Below, piece after piece: positions 7,730-15,739 of a DNA stretch of 32,361 nucleotides; position 1 is the first letter of the stretch, and each line of letters begins with the position of its first letter. The notes under the pieces were generated by a model. The model saw only the letters and a program-made list of their open reading frames with translations. It ran no database searches and was not told the DNA's origin. The DNA is taken from assembly GCA_903918885.1 (NCBI GenBank), contig CAIXFY010000017.1:1-32361 (forward strand), written 5' to 3'. Made by a program: the position numbers and the translations under genes. The DNA comes from an uncultured Verrucomicrobia subdivision 3 bacterium. GTDB taxonomy: Bacteria > Verrucomicrobiota > Verrucomicrobiia > Limisphaerales > UBA11358.

Positions 7730-7744
7730 AAAATTTTCCGGCGG

Positions 7745-8521
7745 TTATTTTCCGAACAGGCCGCCGAGGCTCTTGCCGATTTTTCCGGCCTCGTTGCCGA
7801 GCGTCTTGCCCGCATCCTTGGCCGCGTCCGCCGCGCCCTTGCCCAGATTGGAAACGGATTCCACCACGGCCTTGAGCGTGGCGGTGGTGATTTCACCGAG
7901 CACCTTCTGGGTCAAGTCGCCGGCGGTGATGCCTTCGGGGCCGGTGCCGAGGTTGGTGAAATGAATGTCCGGCAGCGGCAGCGTCGCGCCGTTGAAATGC
8001 ACCTTGGCGCCGGTGACAAGGAAGTCGTCCACTTCCAGTTTCTTGGCCGGCTTGGCCGCGCCCTTGGCGGGCGCATTGGTTTCAACCGGCTTGGCCGAGG
8101 CACTGCCGGTGAAGGCGCTGACGTTGTCCATGATTTTTTGCAGGTTGTTGTTTTTCGTCAGCGGATTTCCCTCAAAGTAGATTTCCGGCGAACGCACCTC
8201 GACGGACTTAATCACGATTTTGTCGGACAACACCGAAAACGGCGCGACGCTGACGGCGGCCTTGCCGAGGGTGATGGCGTTTGGCGCCTTGGCCTTGTAT
8301 TCGTCGGGGTTGCCGAGCACCAAATCCTTCACGCCGCCGGAGCCGGTCAGAATGCCCACCTGCACCGAGCCGACGGTGAGACTGGTCTGGGTGACTTTCG
8401 GGCCGATGGTCTCCATGCCCGCCTTGACGAGGTCGCCCAAGAAGAAGCCGACCACCAACGCGCCGATGACAATGACGGCCACGAGGCCGATACCAATTCC
8501 AATCAGGATTTTCTTTTTCAT
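7745..8521 (-). CDS. AsmA-like/DUF748-type envelope protein, 258 aa
   Basis: An N-terminal single membrane anchor (about 4-28, Gly/Val/Ile-rich after KKK) is followed by a beta-rich periplasmic region with repeated VTVGSVQVGILTG-, IKSVEVRSPEIYFEG- and VDDFLVTGAKVHFNG-like strands, as in AsmA/TamB-type repeats. An Ala/Lys/Pro linker lies at about 143-165. The tail is an amphipathic Ala/Gly/Lys helix (KGAADAAKDAGKTLGNEAGK). AsmA-family proteins act in envelope lipid transport and assembly. This is a short version with one or two repeats. It shares its strand with the response regulator upstream and the GH42 gene downstream. The family call is moderate and the role unknown. Confidence 0.65.
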   Translation of the reverse strand: MKKKILIGIGIGLVAVIVIGALVVGFFLGDLVKAGMETIGPKVTQTSLTVGSVQVGILTGSGGVKDLVLGNPDEYKAKAPNAITLGKAAVSVAPFSVLSDKIVIKSVEVRSPEIYFEGNPLTKNNNLQKIMDNVSAFTGSASAKPVETNAPAKGAAKPAKKLEVDDFLVTGAKVHFNGATLPLPDIHFTNLGTGPEGITAGDLTQKVLGEITTATLKAVVESVSNLGKGAADAAKDAGKTLGNEAGKIGKSLGGLFGK

Positions 8522-8582
8522 AAAATTTAGGGTTAAAAACTGCCAACTAAAACACGGGTTGGAAAGAAGGATTTCCGTCCGC

Positions 8583-8969
8583 CTACACTACAATCAAGTC
8601 GCGAACCATACGCTTCAAGCTTTCCACATCGTAAGGCTTGGCGACAAACCGATCCGGCTTGACCGGCGCGTCGGCAAATACTTCGCCGTCGACCGTGCCA
8701 CTGATCAGGACAATTTTTTGCTTTGGATACAATCGGCGGCATTCGCGAATCAAATCCATGCCGCTCATCCGCGGCATCCAATAATCCGTCAGAATCAAAT
8801 CAGGCTGCGCCTTAATGAACTCGCGCAACGCTTCTTCCGGATCGAGAAATTTTCGAACCGCGCAACCCAATGGGGTAAGAATTTCTTCCGCCAAATCAAG
8901 CAGCAACACCTCGTCATCCACCACAAAAACGGTTTTGGTGGCGATATTTTTTTTGCGGAAGAGGTTCAT
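8583..8969 (-). CDS. Single-domain response regulator (CheY-like receiver)
   Basis: 128 aa, receiver domain only. The acidic pair is at 18-19 (VVDDE), the phospho-acceptor is Asp62 in ILTDYWMP, the switch residue is Ser90 in VLISG and the conserved Lys is 111 in AKPYD. There is no DNA-binding output domain, so it would act by protein contact or as a phosphorelay intermediate. No histidine kinase gene is next to it. A short basic N-terminal extension (MNLFRKKNIATK) precedes the fold. Confidence 0.92.
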   Translation of the reverse strand: MNLFRKKNIATKTVFVVDDEVLLLDLAEEILTPLGCAVRKFLDPEEALREFIKAQPDLILTDYWMPRMSGMDLIRECRRLYPKQKIVLISGTVDGEVFADAPVKPDRFVAKPYDVESLKRMVRDLIVV

Positions 8970-9128
8970 TGGCTCGGTTAAACTGGTATTGCCGCAAGAA
9001 ATTTACCACCGCATCTTTATGCGCCGCAAGCACCAATCAACTGCATTAGAAAAAGGCATTGCTTCCCGCCCCGCCTGCCCCTAACCTATATGGCGGCATT
9101 AATTGCCGTCAAAAAAGGAACTGCTGTC

Positions 9129-10526
9129 ATGAAAAACCCCCCAGCATCCGCGCCAGAACCATTGAAAACCCCGGCTACAAAAACCCGTCGCACCAGTAAA
9201 ACTGATGCAGCGACAGCAAAGCAATCGAAAAAAAGCTCTTCTACTGCTAAGCTCAAGCGCGCGCCGCGCAAACCGTTGCTTGATGTCGCGGTGGATACGG
9301 TAAAAAAAATACTCAAGTCGCGGAGCGGCGCAAAGAAAACTGTCGTCCGCCATAAAGCCGAAGCGGTTCTTGAAATCCCCCCCATTCTGCTCGAACGGGA
9401 TGAACCCTCAATCCCCGCCGCCAGCGGTCCTGGCGAAAAATATTCTCTCGGGGCCACGCCGCCCGCGCAGAATTTTTCCGGCGGCGAACTCCCCGAAAGC
9501 TACGGCACCAAAAAACTTTTCCTCACCGCGCGCGACCCGCACTGGCTTTACGCTCATTGGGATTTAACCCGCCAGCAGCAGGCTGAACTGAACGCCGAGT
9601 CCTCCGACGGCCATCTCGTCCTCCGCATTTTCTCCGGCAAACTTGAAGGCCATCCCGCCTACGAAATCCACGTTCACGCCGAATCGCGCCACTGGTTCGC
9701 GCATGTCGAACGCGCCGGGCATTCCTACGCCGCCGAACTCGGCTATTACTCTGCGCTCGGCAAATGGACGCGCGCCGCCTCCTCCGCCGGAACCGTCACG
9801 CCGCCGGACGCCGCCGCGAAGGAAGACGCGGCGGAATACGCCACCATCCCGTTTGAATTTCCTTTCGCGCGCCTCATGCAAATCATCGAGGACGCCGTGC
9901 GCGACAACATCCCGCTCGCGCAGGCCATCGAAGAACTCCGCCGCGCAGGCCATCCCGATTTGCCTCGCTTCGCTCATTCCATTCATTCGCCGGTCATCGC
10001 GCCGGGGCCGACGCGCCAGTGGACGCCGGAACAGGAAAAGGCGCTCGCCAAAATCATCTGCATCGACGAGACCCGCCGCGTCTGGATGGGCTCGCTGGAA
10101 ATTACCGAACTCATCCGCCGCCGTCTCGCCATGGCGGGCGACACAACCTCGCCGGTAACGGCTTTTGGTATTTCGAGTCCGGGAATTTCCTCTAGTCCGA
10201 CCAGTCCGTTTGGCGGCGCTTCGGCCAAGTCAAAGGGCTTTTGGTTCAACGTCAACGCCGAGTTGATCATCTACGGTGCGACCGAACCCGACGCGAAAGT
10301 CACGCTCGGCGGCCACGAAATCAAACTGCGTTCCGACGGGACTTTCAGTTTCCGCTTCGCGCTGCCGGACGGAAAATACGATTTGCCCGCCGTCGCCGTT
10401 TCGGCCGATGGCACGGACGGACGCGCGGCGGAATTGAAATTCAGCCGTGAGACCGAATACCTCGGCGATGTCGGCGTGACGCCGCAGGATCCTTCGCTCA
10501 AGCCGCCGTTGGCCGACAACCTTTGA
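9129..10526 (+). CDS. DUF4912 domain protein with C-terminal beta-sandwich
   Basis: 465 aa from the ATG at 9129, preferred over the ATG at 9090 because AAAGGAA lies about 8 bases before it. Residues 1-90 are a Lys/Ala/Thr/Ser-rich basic region. DUF4912 follows, with LPESYGTKKLFLTARDPHW and YAHWDL, then Tyr/Trp-rich strands (IHVHAESRHWFAHVERA). A helical region follows, with a PLAQAIEELRRAG segment. The last roughly 90 residues (FWFNVNAELIIYGATEPDAK onward, then GTFSFRFALPDGKYDLP) look like an Ig-like/carbohydrate-binding-type beta sandwich. The function of DUF4912 is unknown. Adjacency to a GH57 branching enzyme suggests a role in storage glucan, which is inferred. Confidence 0.85.
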   Translation: MKNPPASAPEPLKTPATKTRRTSKTDAATAKQSKKSSSTAKLKRAPRKPLLDVAVDTVKKILKSRSGAKKTVVRHKAEAVLEIPPILLERDEPSIPAASGPGEKYSLGATPPAQNFSGGELPESYGTKKLFLTARDPHWLYAHWDLTRQQQAELNAESSDGHLVLRIFSGKLEGHPAYEIHVHAESRHWFAHVERAGHSYAAELGYYSALGKWTRAASSAGTVTPPDAAAKEDAAEYATIPFEFPFARLMQIIEDAVRDNIPLAQAIEELRRAGHPDLPRFAHSIHSPVIAPGPTRQWTPEQEKALAKIICIDETRRVWMGSLEITELIRRRLAMAGDTTSPVTAFGISSPGISSSPTSPFGGASAKSKGFWFNVNAELIIYGATEPDAKVTLGGHEIKLRSDGTFSFRFALPDGKYDLPAVAVSADGTDGRAAELKFSRETEYLGDVGVTPQDPSLKPPLADNL

Positions 10527-10531
10527 TTCTC

Positions 10532-10765
10532 ATGATGGAATCACCGGAACGCGGAGCCTTGATGCTCGTCCGCTTCATCGCCATCGCGCTGATGGGCTGG
10601 GCGGTTGCGGAGTTCGCGTTGTATTGGGTGGTTTGCCACCACAAGAACCTGCCGGTGGAAATTTTTCCGTGCATCTTCAAATCCTTGCCGTTCCTTGCCG
10701 GCGTCGTCATGCTCGTCAAATCCCGGGCGCTAGCGGAATGGGTTTCCGACAAGCTCGACCTGTAA
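10532..10765 (+). CDS. Small membrane protein between DUF4912 and GH57 genes
   Basis: 77 aa from the ATG at 10532; an ATG at 10562 with GGAG five bases before it gives 67 aa and may be the true start. There are two hydrophobic segments (ALMLVRFIAIALMGWAVAEF and SLPFLAGVVMLVKS) with an HHKNLP loop between them. No family is recognised. The gene is 5 bp after the DUF4912 stop and 12 bp before the branching enzyme start, so it is likely part of a three-gene operon. Confidence 0.6.
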   Translation: MMESPERGALMLVRFIAIALMGWAVAEFALYWVVCHHKNLPVEIFPCIFKSLPFLAGVVMLVKSRALAEWVSDKLDL

Positions 10766-10777
10766 ATTATTTTCACC

Positions 10778-12349
10778 ATGCCCGGCTATCTTTCCATCGT
10801 CCTGCACGCACACCTGCCCTTCGTGCGGCATCCGGAGCATGAAAAGTTTCTGGAAGAAAGCTGGCTGTTCGAGGCCGTCACCGAAACCTATCTGCCGCTC
10901 CTCCAGATTTTGAACGGCTGGCGGCGCGACCAGTTGCCCGCGCGCTTCACGCTCTCGCTCTCGCCTACGCTCTGCGCGATGCTGCTCGATCCGCTTTTGC
11001 GCGAACGCTACACCCGCCACCTCGACGGCTTGATTGATCTGGCGGAAAAGGAAATCCGCCGCACGCATTGGGATCGTGCCTACCGCGACCTCGCGTGGAT
11101 GTATCACCACAAATTTTGTCAGGCGCGCGACACTTGGCGGCATTACGAAGGCAACCTTGTGACCGCCTTCAAACAATTTCAGGACGAAGGCTATCTGGAA
11201 ATCATAACCACGGCGGCCACGCACGGTTTGTTGCCGCTCATCGCGAGCCATCCGGCGTCCGTCCGCGCCCAAATACTCACCGCGCGCGACCACTACCGCA
11301 GCTGCTTCGGGCGCGATCCGATCGGCATCTGGTTGCCGGAATGCGCCTACTCCGAGGGCGTGGAAATTTTTTTGCGGGAAGCCGGCATCCGCTGGTTCAT
11401 CCTTGACACGCACGGCGTGCTGCACGCCACGCCGCGTCCGCGCTACGGTTCGTTTGCGCCGATTTTCACGCCCAACGGCGTCGCCGCGTTTGGGCGCGAC
11501 TACGATTCCTCGCGGCAGGTCTGGAGCAAACACGAAGGTTATCCCGGCGATCCGCGTTACCGCGATTTCTACCGCGACATCGGTTTTGATTTGGATTTTG
11601 ATTATGTCAAACCGCATTTGCCCTCGCCGGACAACCGTGGTTTCACCGGCATAAAATATTTTCGCATCACCGGTTCCGCCGAGAAGCAGGTTTACGAACG
11701 CGACCATGCGCTCAAGGCCGCAAGCGAACACGCGCGGCATTTTCTCGACGAACGCCTCGCGCAAATCCGCCAGCTCACGCCGCTGCTCGACCGTCCACCG
11801 ATTATCGTCGCGCCGTATGACGCGGAATTGTTTGGCCACTGGTGGTATGAAGGCCCGGAGTTTTTGGATTTTCTCGCGCGCAAACTGTGCTCCGACCAGC
11901 ACGAATTGACGATGATTACGCCCGGCGAATATTTGCAGCGCCACCCGACCAATCAAGTCGCCACGCCGGGCGCGTCCAGTTGGGGCGAGGAAGGTTACTG
12001 GCGCGTGTGGCTCAACGAATCAAACGAGTGGATTTATCCGCACCTGCAGATCGCGCAGGAACGCATGAGCGAACTGGCGAAAAAATTTCCGTCCGCCACC
12101 GGCCTGAAGGCCCGCGCGCTGAAACAGGCCGCGCGCGAACTGCTGCTGGCGCAGGCAAGCGACTGGCCGTTCATTTTGCGCGCCGGCACGAGTCCCGACT
12201 ACGCGCGCCGCCGCGTGAAAGACCATCTGCTCCGGTTCATCGCGCTGCACGAACAGTTGACCAAGACGCGCGTGGATGCGAAGTGGCTTGGCGAAATCGA
12301 AGCCCGCGACAATCTATTCCCCGACGTGAATTGGACTTACTGGAAGTGA
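10778..12349 (+). CDS. GH57 1,4-alpha-glucan branching enzyme
   Basis: 523 aa, the length of the GH57 branching enzymes from Thermus and Thermococcus. Motif 1 HAHLPFVRHPE is at 10-20. The nucleophile region IWLPECAYSEGVE carries Glu188, and PYDAELFGHWWYEGPEF (346-362) carries the acid/base Asp348. The C-terminal DUF1957-type helical domain is present (YWRVWLNESNEWIYPHLQ). These enzymes cut alpha-1,4 chains and rejoin them as alpha-1,6 branches in glycogen. The gene starts 12 bp after the small membrane protein. Alternative GH57 activities (amylase, 4-alpha-glucanotransferase) are less likely because of the C-terminal domain. Confidence 0.92.
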   Translation: MPGYLSIVLHAHLPFVRHPEHEKFLEESWLFEAVTETYLPLLQILNGWRRDQLPARFTLSLSPTLCAMLLDPLLRERYTRHLDGLIDLAEKEIRRTHWDRAYRDLAWMYHHKFCQARDTWRHYEGNLVTAFKQFQDEGYLEIITTAATHGLLPLIASHPASVRAQILTARDHYRSCFGRDPIGIWLPECAYSEGVEIFLREAGIRWFILDTHGVLHATPRPRYGSFAPIFTPNGVAAFGRDYDSSRQVWSKHEGYPGDPRYRDFYRDIGFDLDFDYVKPHLPSPDNRGFTGIKYFRITGSAEKQVYERDHALKAASEHARHFLDERLAQIRQLTPLLDRPPIIVAPYDAELFGHWWYEGPEFLDFLARKLCSDQHELTMITPGEYLQRHPTNQVATPGASSWGEEGYWRVWLNESNEWIYPHLQIAQERMSELAKKFPSATGLKARALKQAARELLLAQASDWPFILRAGTSPDYARRRVKDHLLRFIALHEQLTKTRVDAKWLGEIEARDNLFPDVNWTYWK

Positions 12350-12377
12350 CGGGAACGGGCTTTGCAGTTTATCTCCG

Positions 12378-12389
12378 TATTAGGCGTTG
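12378..12389. repeat. Integron-core-like inverted repeat, left flank of orphan gene
   Basis: TTAGGCGTTGC (12379-12389) is the inverted counterpart of GCAACGCCCAA (from about 12836) with one mismatch. On the minus strand it reads GCAACGCCTAAT, just after the stop of the 140-aa gene, close to the RYYYAAC core (GCCTAAC) that begins integron attC sites. It differs from that core at the last base (T for C). Confidence 0.5.
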
Positions 12390-12392
12390 CGG

Positions 12393-12815
12393 TCATTGTT
12401 TGATGGTAGTCGGTTCAGAGGAAATGCTCTCGGCCAAGCTTGCCAAACGCGCCTTTATTCCTGACGAGTCAATACCGAGTGAATCAAGAGCTGAACAGAC
12501 TCCTTGGAGCAAAAAGCTGATAGCAGACTGAATGACAATGCTTTCGCGCTGGATAATGTCGAACGGCAAAAATATGGTGAATTCAACATCCTTGGACTTC
12601 TTGAACACGGACGGCCCGCAAATCTCGCTGGCACAAATGGCGCGCTTGGCGCTAATCCGAAACATCAACTCCCAGTCATCGCCAAACTGCTGAATGAACT
12701 CGGCTGATGGGGCAACAAGCCGCGTAATCTCGTCGGACAGACGATGCTGAAACTGGAACGAGAACGGAAAGCTCACGCCAGGCTCAACATAAATTTGTCC
12801 GAAGTGTATCTTCAT
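12393..12815 (-). CDS. Orphan hypothetical protein (140 aa), cassette-like
   Basis: 140 aa from the ATG at 12815, starting MKIHFGQIYVEPGVSFPF. It is soluble with mixed alpha/beta character and no signal peptide or TM segment. Features are FIQQFGDDWELMFRISAKR in the middle and EFTIFLPFD followed by a hydrophobic helix in the C-terminal half. I do not recognise the family. Base composition is visibly less GC-rich than the neighbours on both sides. It is flanked by inverted 11-base sequences resembling integron attC cores: GTTGGGC 26 bases before the ATG and GCCTAAT a few bases after the TGA. That layout is typical of gene cassettes. The transfer origin is inferred. Confidence 0.65.
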   Translation of the reverse strand: MKIHFGQIYVEPGVSFPFSFQFQHRLSDEITRLVAPSAEFIQQFGDDWELMFRISAKRAICASEICGPSVFKKSKDVEFTIFLPFDIIQRESIVIQSAISFLLQGVCSALDSLGIDSSGIKARLASLAESISSEPTTIKQ

Positions 12816-12840
12816 TACGATTGGTAGATGCGCGAGCAAC

Positions 12841-12899
12841 GCCCAACATCTAGGTCGGCCAAATTGTTTTGTATGATTTGTGGCCTATCTCGGTTGTAG
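12841..12899 (-). repeat. attC-like 59-bp imperfect palindrome (candidate)
   Basis: On the minus strand this stretch ends in GTTGGGC (12847-12841), a perfect GTTRRRY core, and starts CTACAAC, a poor match to RYYYAAC. Inside, GGCCAAAT (12857-12864) pairs with ATTT-gt-GGCC (12876-12885) with a 2-nt bulge. CAAC (12844-12847) pairs with GTTG (12893-12896), leaving unpaired spacers. That is the R-box/spacer/L-box plan of attC sites, but only part of the R box pairs, so this is a candidate and not a firm call. Confidence 0.35.
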
Positions 12900-12967
12900 A
12901 AAAAACTATTCTGGCCTGAATATTTTTTATCAGCAAACCACCCAAGTGACGGATGCTTGGAATCAAA
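12900..12967. other. A/T-rich gap before the xylulokinase stop
   Basis: About 70 bp of A/T-rich sequence between the attC-like palindrome and the xylB stop codon. No gene is recognisable. Confidence 0.4.
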
Positions 12968-14548
12968 TCAAACGCCGTCAATCGCGTCGCTTTCGCAGAC
13001 GGCGTATTTTTCCAGCAGCTTGTCGTAAATCTTCGCCGCCTTTTTGTCCGGCTGGATTTCGCTGCCAGCCACCGGCTTGGTGAACGGCGCCACGAGTTTA
13101 TCCCACTTGGGATTTTTCTTGGCGGCGGTCAGCCAGCCGTGCGCGGCCTGCAACGCCGCGCCGAGCGCCGCGCTCTTGGAGACTTCAATCCGCAGCACCG
13201 GACAGTTCATCACGTCCGCCAGCACCTGCAGCAGCGCGCGGTCGTTGGCCGCGCCGCCGGTAACGAGGATTTTTTCCGGCAACACCTGCATCCACTGTGA
13301 GTGCAACCGCATGGAAAGCATCTGCGCCTCGAAAATGGCGCGGCAGTTCGCAGCGACATCTTTCGCGTCGAGGTCGAAGCGATGAATTCCCGGCTTGTTC
13401 ACGCGCGGGACGATTTCCGCCTCGAACCACGGCAGCAAAACCCCGTCGTTATTGCCGGGCGGAACGGAGGCGACGAGTTCGCCGAATTTTTTCCAATCGG
13501 AAATTTTATATTGTTCGCGGATTTTTTCGCGGGCGAGCGAGCCGTTCTTGAAACAGATGAGCGTCATGTATTCGCCGGTGGGCGAACCGAAGACGTGGCC
13601 TTCGCCGTTCTCGTCGGTGACGCATTTCTGCATCGTGCCGAAAAAGGTGTCGCTCGTGCCGAGACTGATGGCGACCTGACCGGATTTGACGAGGCCGAGG
13701 CCGAGGACGCTCGCGGGATTATCGCCGGTCCACGCGGTGGCCTGCGCCTCGGGATTGAGGCCGAACTTCTGCACGAAATACGGACTGACCGGCCCAATCA
13801 CCTGGCCGGACGCCGCGAGCGGCGGAAGCTTGCCGATGAGGCTCGGCGCGGTGGCCTTGACGGCGTCGTGATTCCAATTGTGCTTGCGGATGTCCATCAG
13901 GTTCGTGCCCGCGCCGTCGCCGAAATCAATCGGCGCTATTTTTCCGGCGAGCAACGAGGCCATGAACGAACTGACGAGCGCGATGTGCGTGGTCTTTTCG
14001 TAGGCCTTGGGTTCGGTCTTGTAAAATTTGCGGATTTGCGGGCCGGTGAAACGTTCGAAGGTGTCCGAGCCGGTGCGTGAGGCAGTGAACTTGATGCCGC
14101 CGAGTTTTTTGCGGATCTCGGCACATTCCTTCGCGGTCGAAGAATCCATCCAAATCGGTGAAGTCTTGCGGGAGAAAACGCCGTCGAGATTTTCGACCAA
14201 AGATTTTTTCGGATCGAGCGTTGCCAGCGTTTCCACGGCCTTTTCGTTCAGATAAACCGAGCCATGCTGCTGGCCGCTGCCGCTGATGGCGATGATTTTG
14301 CCGAGCGCGACCTTGTCCTTTTTCATCTGCGCAAACAGCAGATCGAGCGCGGCAGCCCAAAGCAGCGGGTTGCTGTGCTTCACGAGCGGGTCGCGGCCGG
14401 GCAGCACGCCGTTTTTGGTTTTGAACTGCGGGAGCGACTGGTCGAAGTTCAGGGATTTTTCGTAGATTACCTTGCCGGCGTCGAGGTCGATGACAACCGC
14501 GCTCAGGCTTTGTGTGCTGGAATCGAGTCCGAGGAAGAGTTTGGCCAT
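12968..14548 (-). CDS. xylB: Xylulokinase (FGGY family), eukaryote-like long form
   Basis: 526 aa. The N-terminal FGGY signature FLGLDSSTQSLS is at residues 5-16. The substrate loop SGSGQQHGSVYL is at 89-100, and the catalytic base Asp211 lies in DFGDGAGTNLMDI. The ATP-binding C-terminal half contains SLGTSDTFFGT and LVTGGAANDRALLQVLAD. The DF(S/G)DGxGxNLMDI form and the length are closer to animal/plant xylulokinase than to E. coli XylB. It phosphorylates D-xylulose to xylulose 5-phosphate for the pentose phosphate pathway. No xylose isomerase or transporter gene is adjacent. The substrate is inferred from similarity within FGGY. Confidence 0.88.
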   Translation of the reverse strand: MAKLFLGLDSSTQSLSAVVIDLDAGKVIYEKSLNFDQSLPQFKTKNGVLPGRDPLVKHSNPLLWAAALDLLFAQMKKDKVALGKIIAISGSGQQHGSVYLNEKAVETLATLDPKKSLVENLDGVFSRKTSPIWMDSSTAKECAEIRKKLGGIKFTASRTGSDTFERFTGPQIRKFYKTEPKAYEKTTHIALVSSFMASLLAGKIAPIDFGDGAGTNLMDIRKHNWNHDAVKATAPSLIGKLPPLAASGQVIGPVSPYFVQKFGLNPEAQATAWTGDNPASVLGLGLVKSGQVAISLGTSDTFFGTMQKCVTDENGEGHVFGSPTGEYMTLICFKNGSLAREKIREQYKISDWKKFGELVASVPPGNNDGVLLPWFEAEIVPRVNKPGIHRFDLDAKDVAANCRAIFEAQMLSMRLHSQWMQVLPEKILVTGGAANDRALLQVLADVMNCPVLRIEVSKSAALGAALQAAHGWLTAAKKNPKWDKLVAPFTKPVAGSEIQPDKKAAKIYDKLLEKYAVCESDAIDGV

Positions 14549-14658
14549 GTGATTAAATAATTTTGTTTGCGCCCACCATGGAAAGTTTACGCGGAAGCCG
14601 AACGAATGGAAAGCCTGTATTTATTGGACGAAATCCGCGCCGCTACCGCGACGTAAAT

Positions 14659-15570
14659 TCAGATTTGAAAATCCAGTCCGCCGTTCTTGTCGTTCTTGCT
14701 CAAGACGCGCATGTCGAGGCCGTCGTAAATCACCAATGAATTCGGCTGCACGCTATCCATGATAAACACGTTGCCGCCGATGGTGCTGCCCGCGCCGATG
14801 ATGGTGTCGCCGCCGAGAATCGTTGCGCCGGGATAAATCGTCACGCGATCCTCGATGGTCGGATGCCGCTTCTTGCCTTTCAGCAATTGCCCGCCCGCCG
14901 TGGATTTCGCGCCGAGCGTCACGCCGTGATACATCTTCACATGATTGCCGATGGTCGCCGTCTCGCCGACGACCGTGCCCGTGCAATGATCCACAAAAAA
15001 ATGCGTTCCAATCTTCGCGCCCGGATGCAAATCCATGCCCGTGCGCGCGTGCGCCCACTCGCTCATGATGCGCGGGATGAGCGCAACGTTTTTCAGATAA
15101 AGTTCATGCGCCAGTCGCTGCACCGCGATGGCCTCGATGAATGGATAGGAAACAATAATTTCCTCTTTGCTCGCCGCCGCCGGATCGCCGTCGAACGCCG
15201 CCTGCACATCTGTCTGCAAAATTTCGCGGACGCGCGGCAGGCTCTCCAGAAATTCCACCGTCAACTTGTGCGCTTCCTGCGTGATGTCCTTTTTGGCGAG
15301 ACCGTTCGGTTGGTATTCGATCGCCTTGCGGATTTCATCTTCCAACGTGCCGATGATCGAATCCAAAAGCGCCGCCGTCTCCACTTTAATTTCAGAAGAG
15401 TGAATCAGCTTCTCGTCAAAAAATCCGGGGAACAGCAACCGCAGTAAGCCGCACGTTAGTTCGGTGACGACGCGCTTCGACGGCAGATTTTTGCCGTCGA
15501 GATGATTGATGCCGCCCGCCTTCGCGTAAGATGCGACGAGGTCGTTGGTCAGTTTGGTCACGGTTTCCAC
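14659..15570 (-). CDS. cysE: Serine O-acetyltransferase
   Basis: 303 aa. An N-terminal helical domain (about 1-165) precedes a left-handed beta-helix built of hexapeptide repeats. The catalytic pair matches E. coli CysE Asp143/His158: Asp180 in TGMDLHPGAKIG and His195 in VDHCTGTVVGETA. HGVTLGAKS at 215-223 lines the CoA site, and the segment KRHPTIEDRVTIYPGATI follows. The enzyme makes O-acetylserine for cysteine synthesis in the cytoplasm. It is longer at the N-terminus than the short bacterial EpsC type. A copy of the dispersed CACGAAG-type repeat lies just before the start codon. cysK is not in view. Confidence 0.93.
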   Translation of the reverse strand: METVTKLTNDLVASYAKAGGINHLDGKNLPSKRVVTELTCGLLRLLFPGFFDEKLIHSSEIKVETAALLDSIIGTLEDEIRKAIEYQPNGLAKKDITQEAHKLTVEFLESLPRVREILQTDVQAAFDGDPAAASKEEIIVSYPFIEAIAVQRLAHELYLKNVALIPRIMSEWAHARTGMDLHPGAKIGTHFFVDHCTGTVVGETATIGNHVKMYHGVTLGAKSTAGGQLLKGKKRHPTIEDRVTIYPGATILGGDTIIGAGSTIGGNVFIMDSVQPNSLVIYDGLDMRVLSKNDKNGGLDFQI

Positions 15571-15576
15571 GGCGGA

Positions 15577-15618
15577 AAACTACCACGAAGGCGCGCAGAC
15601 ACAAAGATTTTGTCTGAC
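15577..15618. repeat. Dispersed CACGAAG/CACAAAG repeat copy upstream of cysE
   Basis: CTACCACGAAGGCGCGCAG followed by ACACAAAG (about 15580-15606) resembles the arms of the repeats at 27972 and 31026. A short inverted match (CAGACA/TGTCTG) closes it near 15616. It lies in the leader of cysE. Confidence 0.5.
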
Positions 15619-15684
15619 CGGGAAATTCGACCGACCGACTGACCGTCAATGCGAGCAGTTCCTAAAATTTCAACCACCAGCGGC

Positions 15685-15724
15685 AAAAAAAAAGACCTGT
15701 GCGACTATTGCGTCGCACAGGTCT
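15685..15724 (-). terminator. Strong rho-independent terminator after the EF-hand gene
   Basis: A perfect 13-bp stem, AGACCTGTGCGAC (15693-15705) with its complement at 15712-15724, has a 6-nt loop. It is followed on the minus strand by nine T (15693-15685). It is 15 bp past the stop of the EF-hand gene. Confidence 0.9.
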
Positions 15725-15739
15725 GGGGATGCCGAAATT

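Noticed and set aside
7727-7740. CGGAAAATTTTCCG perfect palindrome as an operator
   Set aside because: GGAAAATTTTCC-like strings recur inside coding regions across the window, so it looks like a compositional habit of the genome.
10730-11956. 408-aa minus-strand frame opposite the branching enzyme
   Set aside because: Mirrors the GH57 coding frame; no conserved motif.
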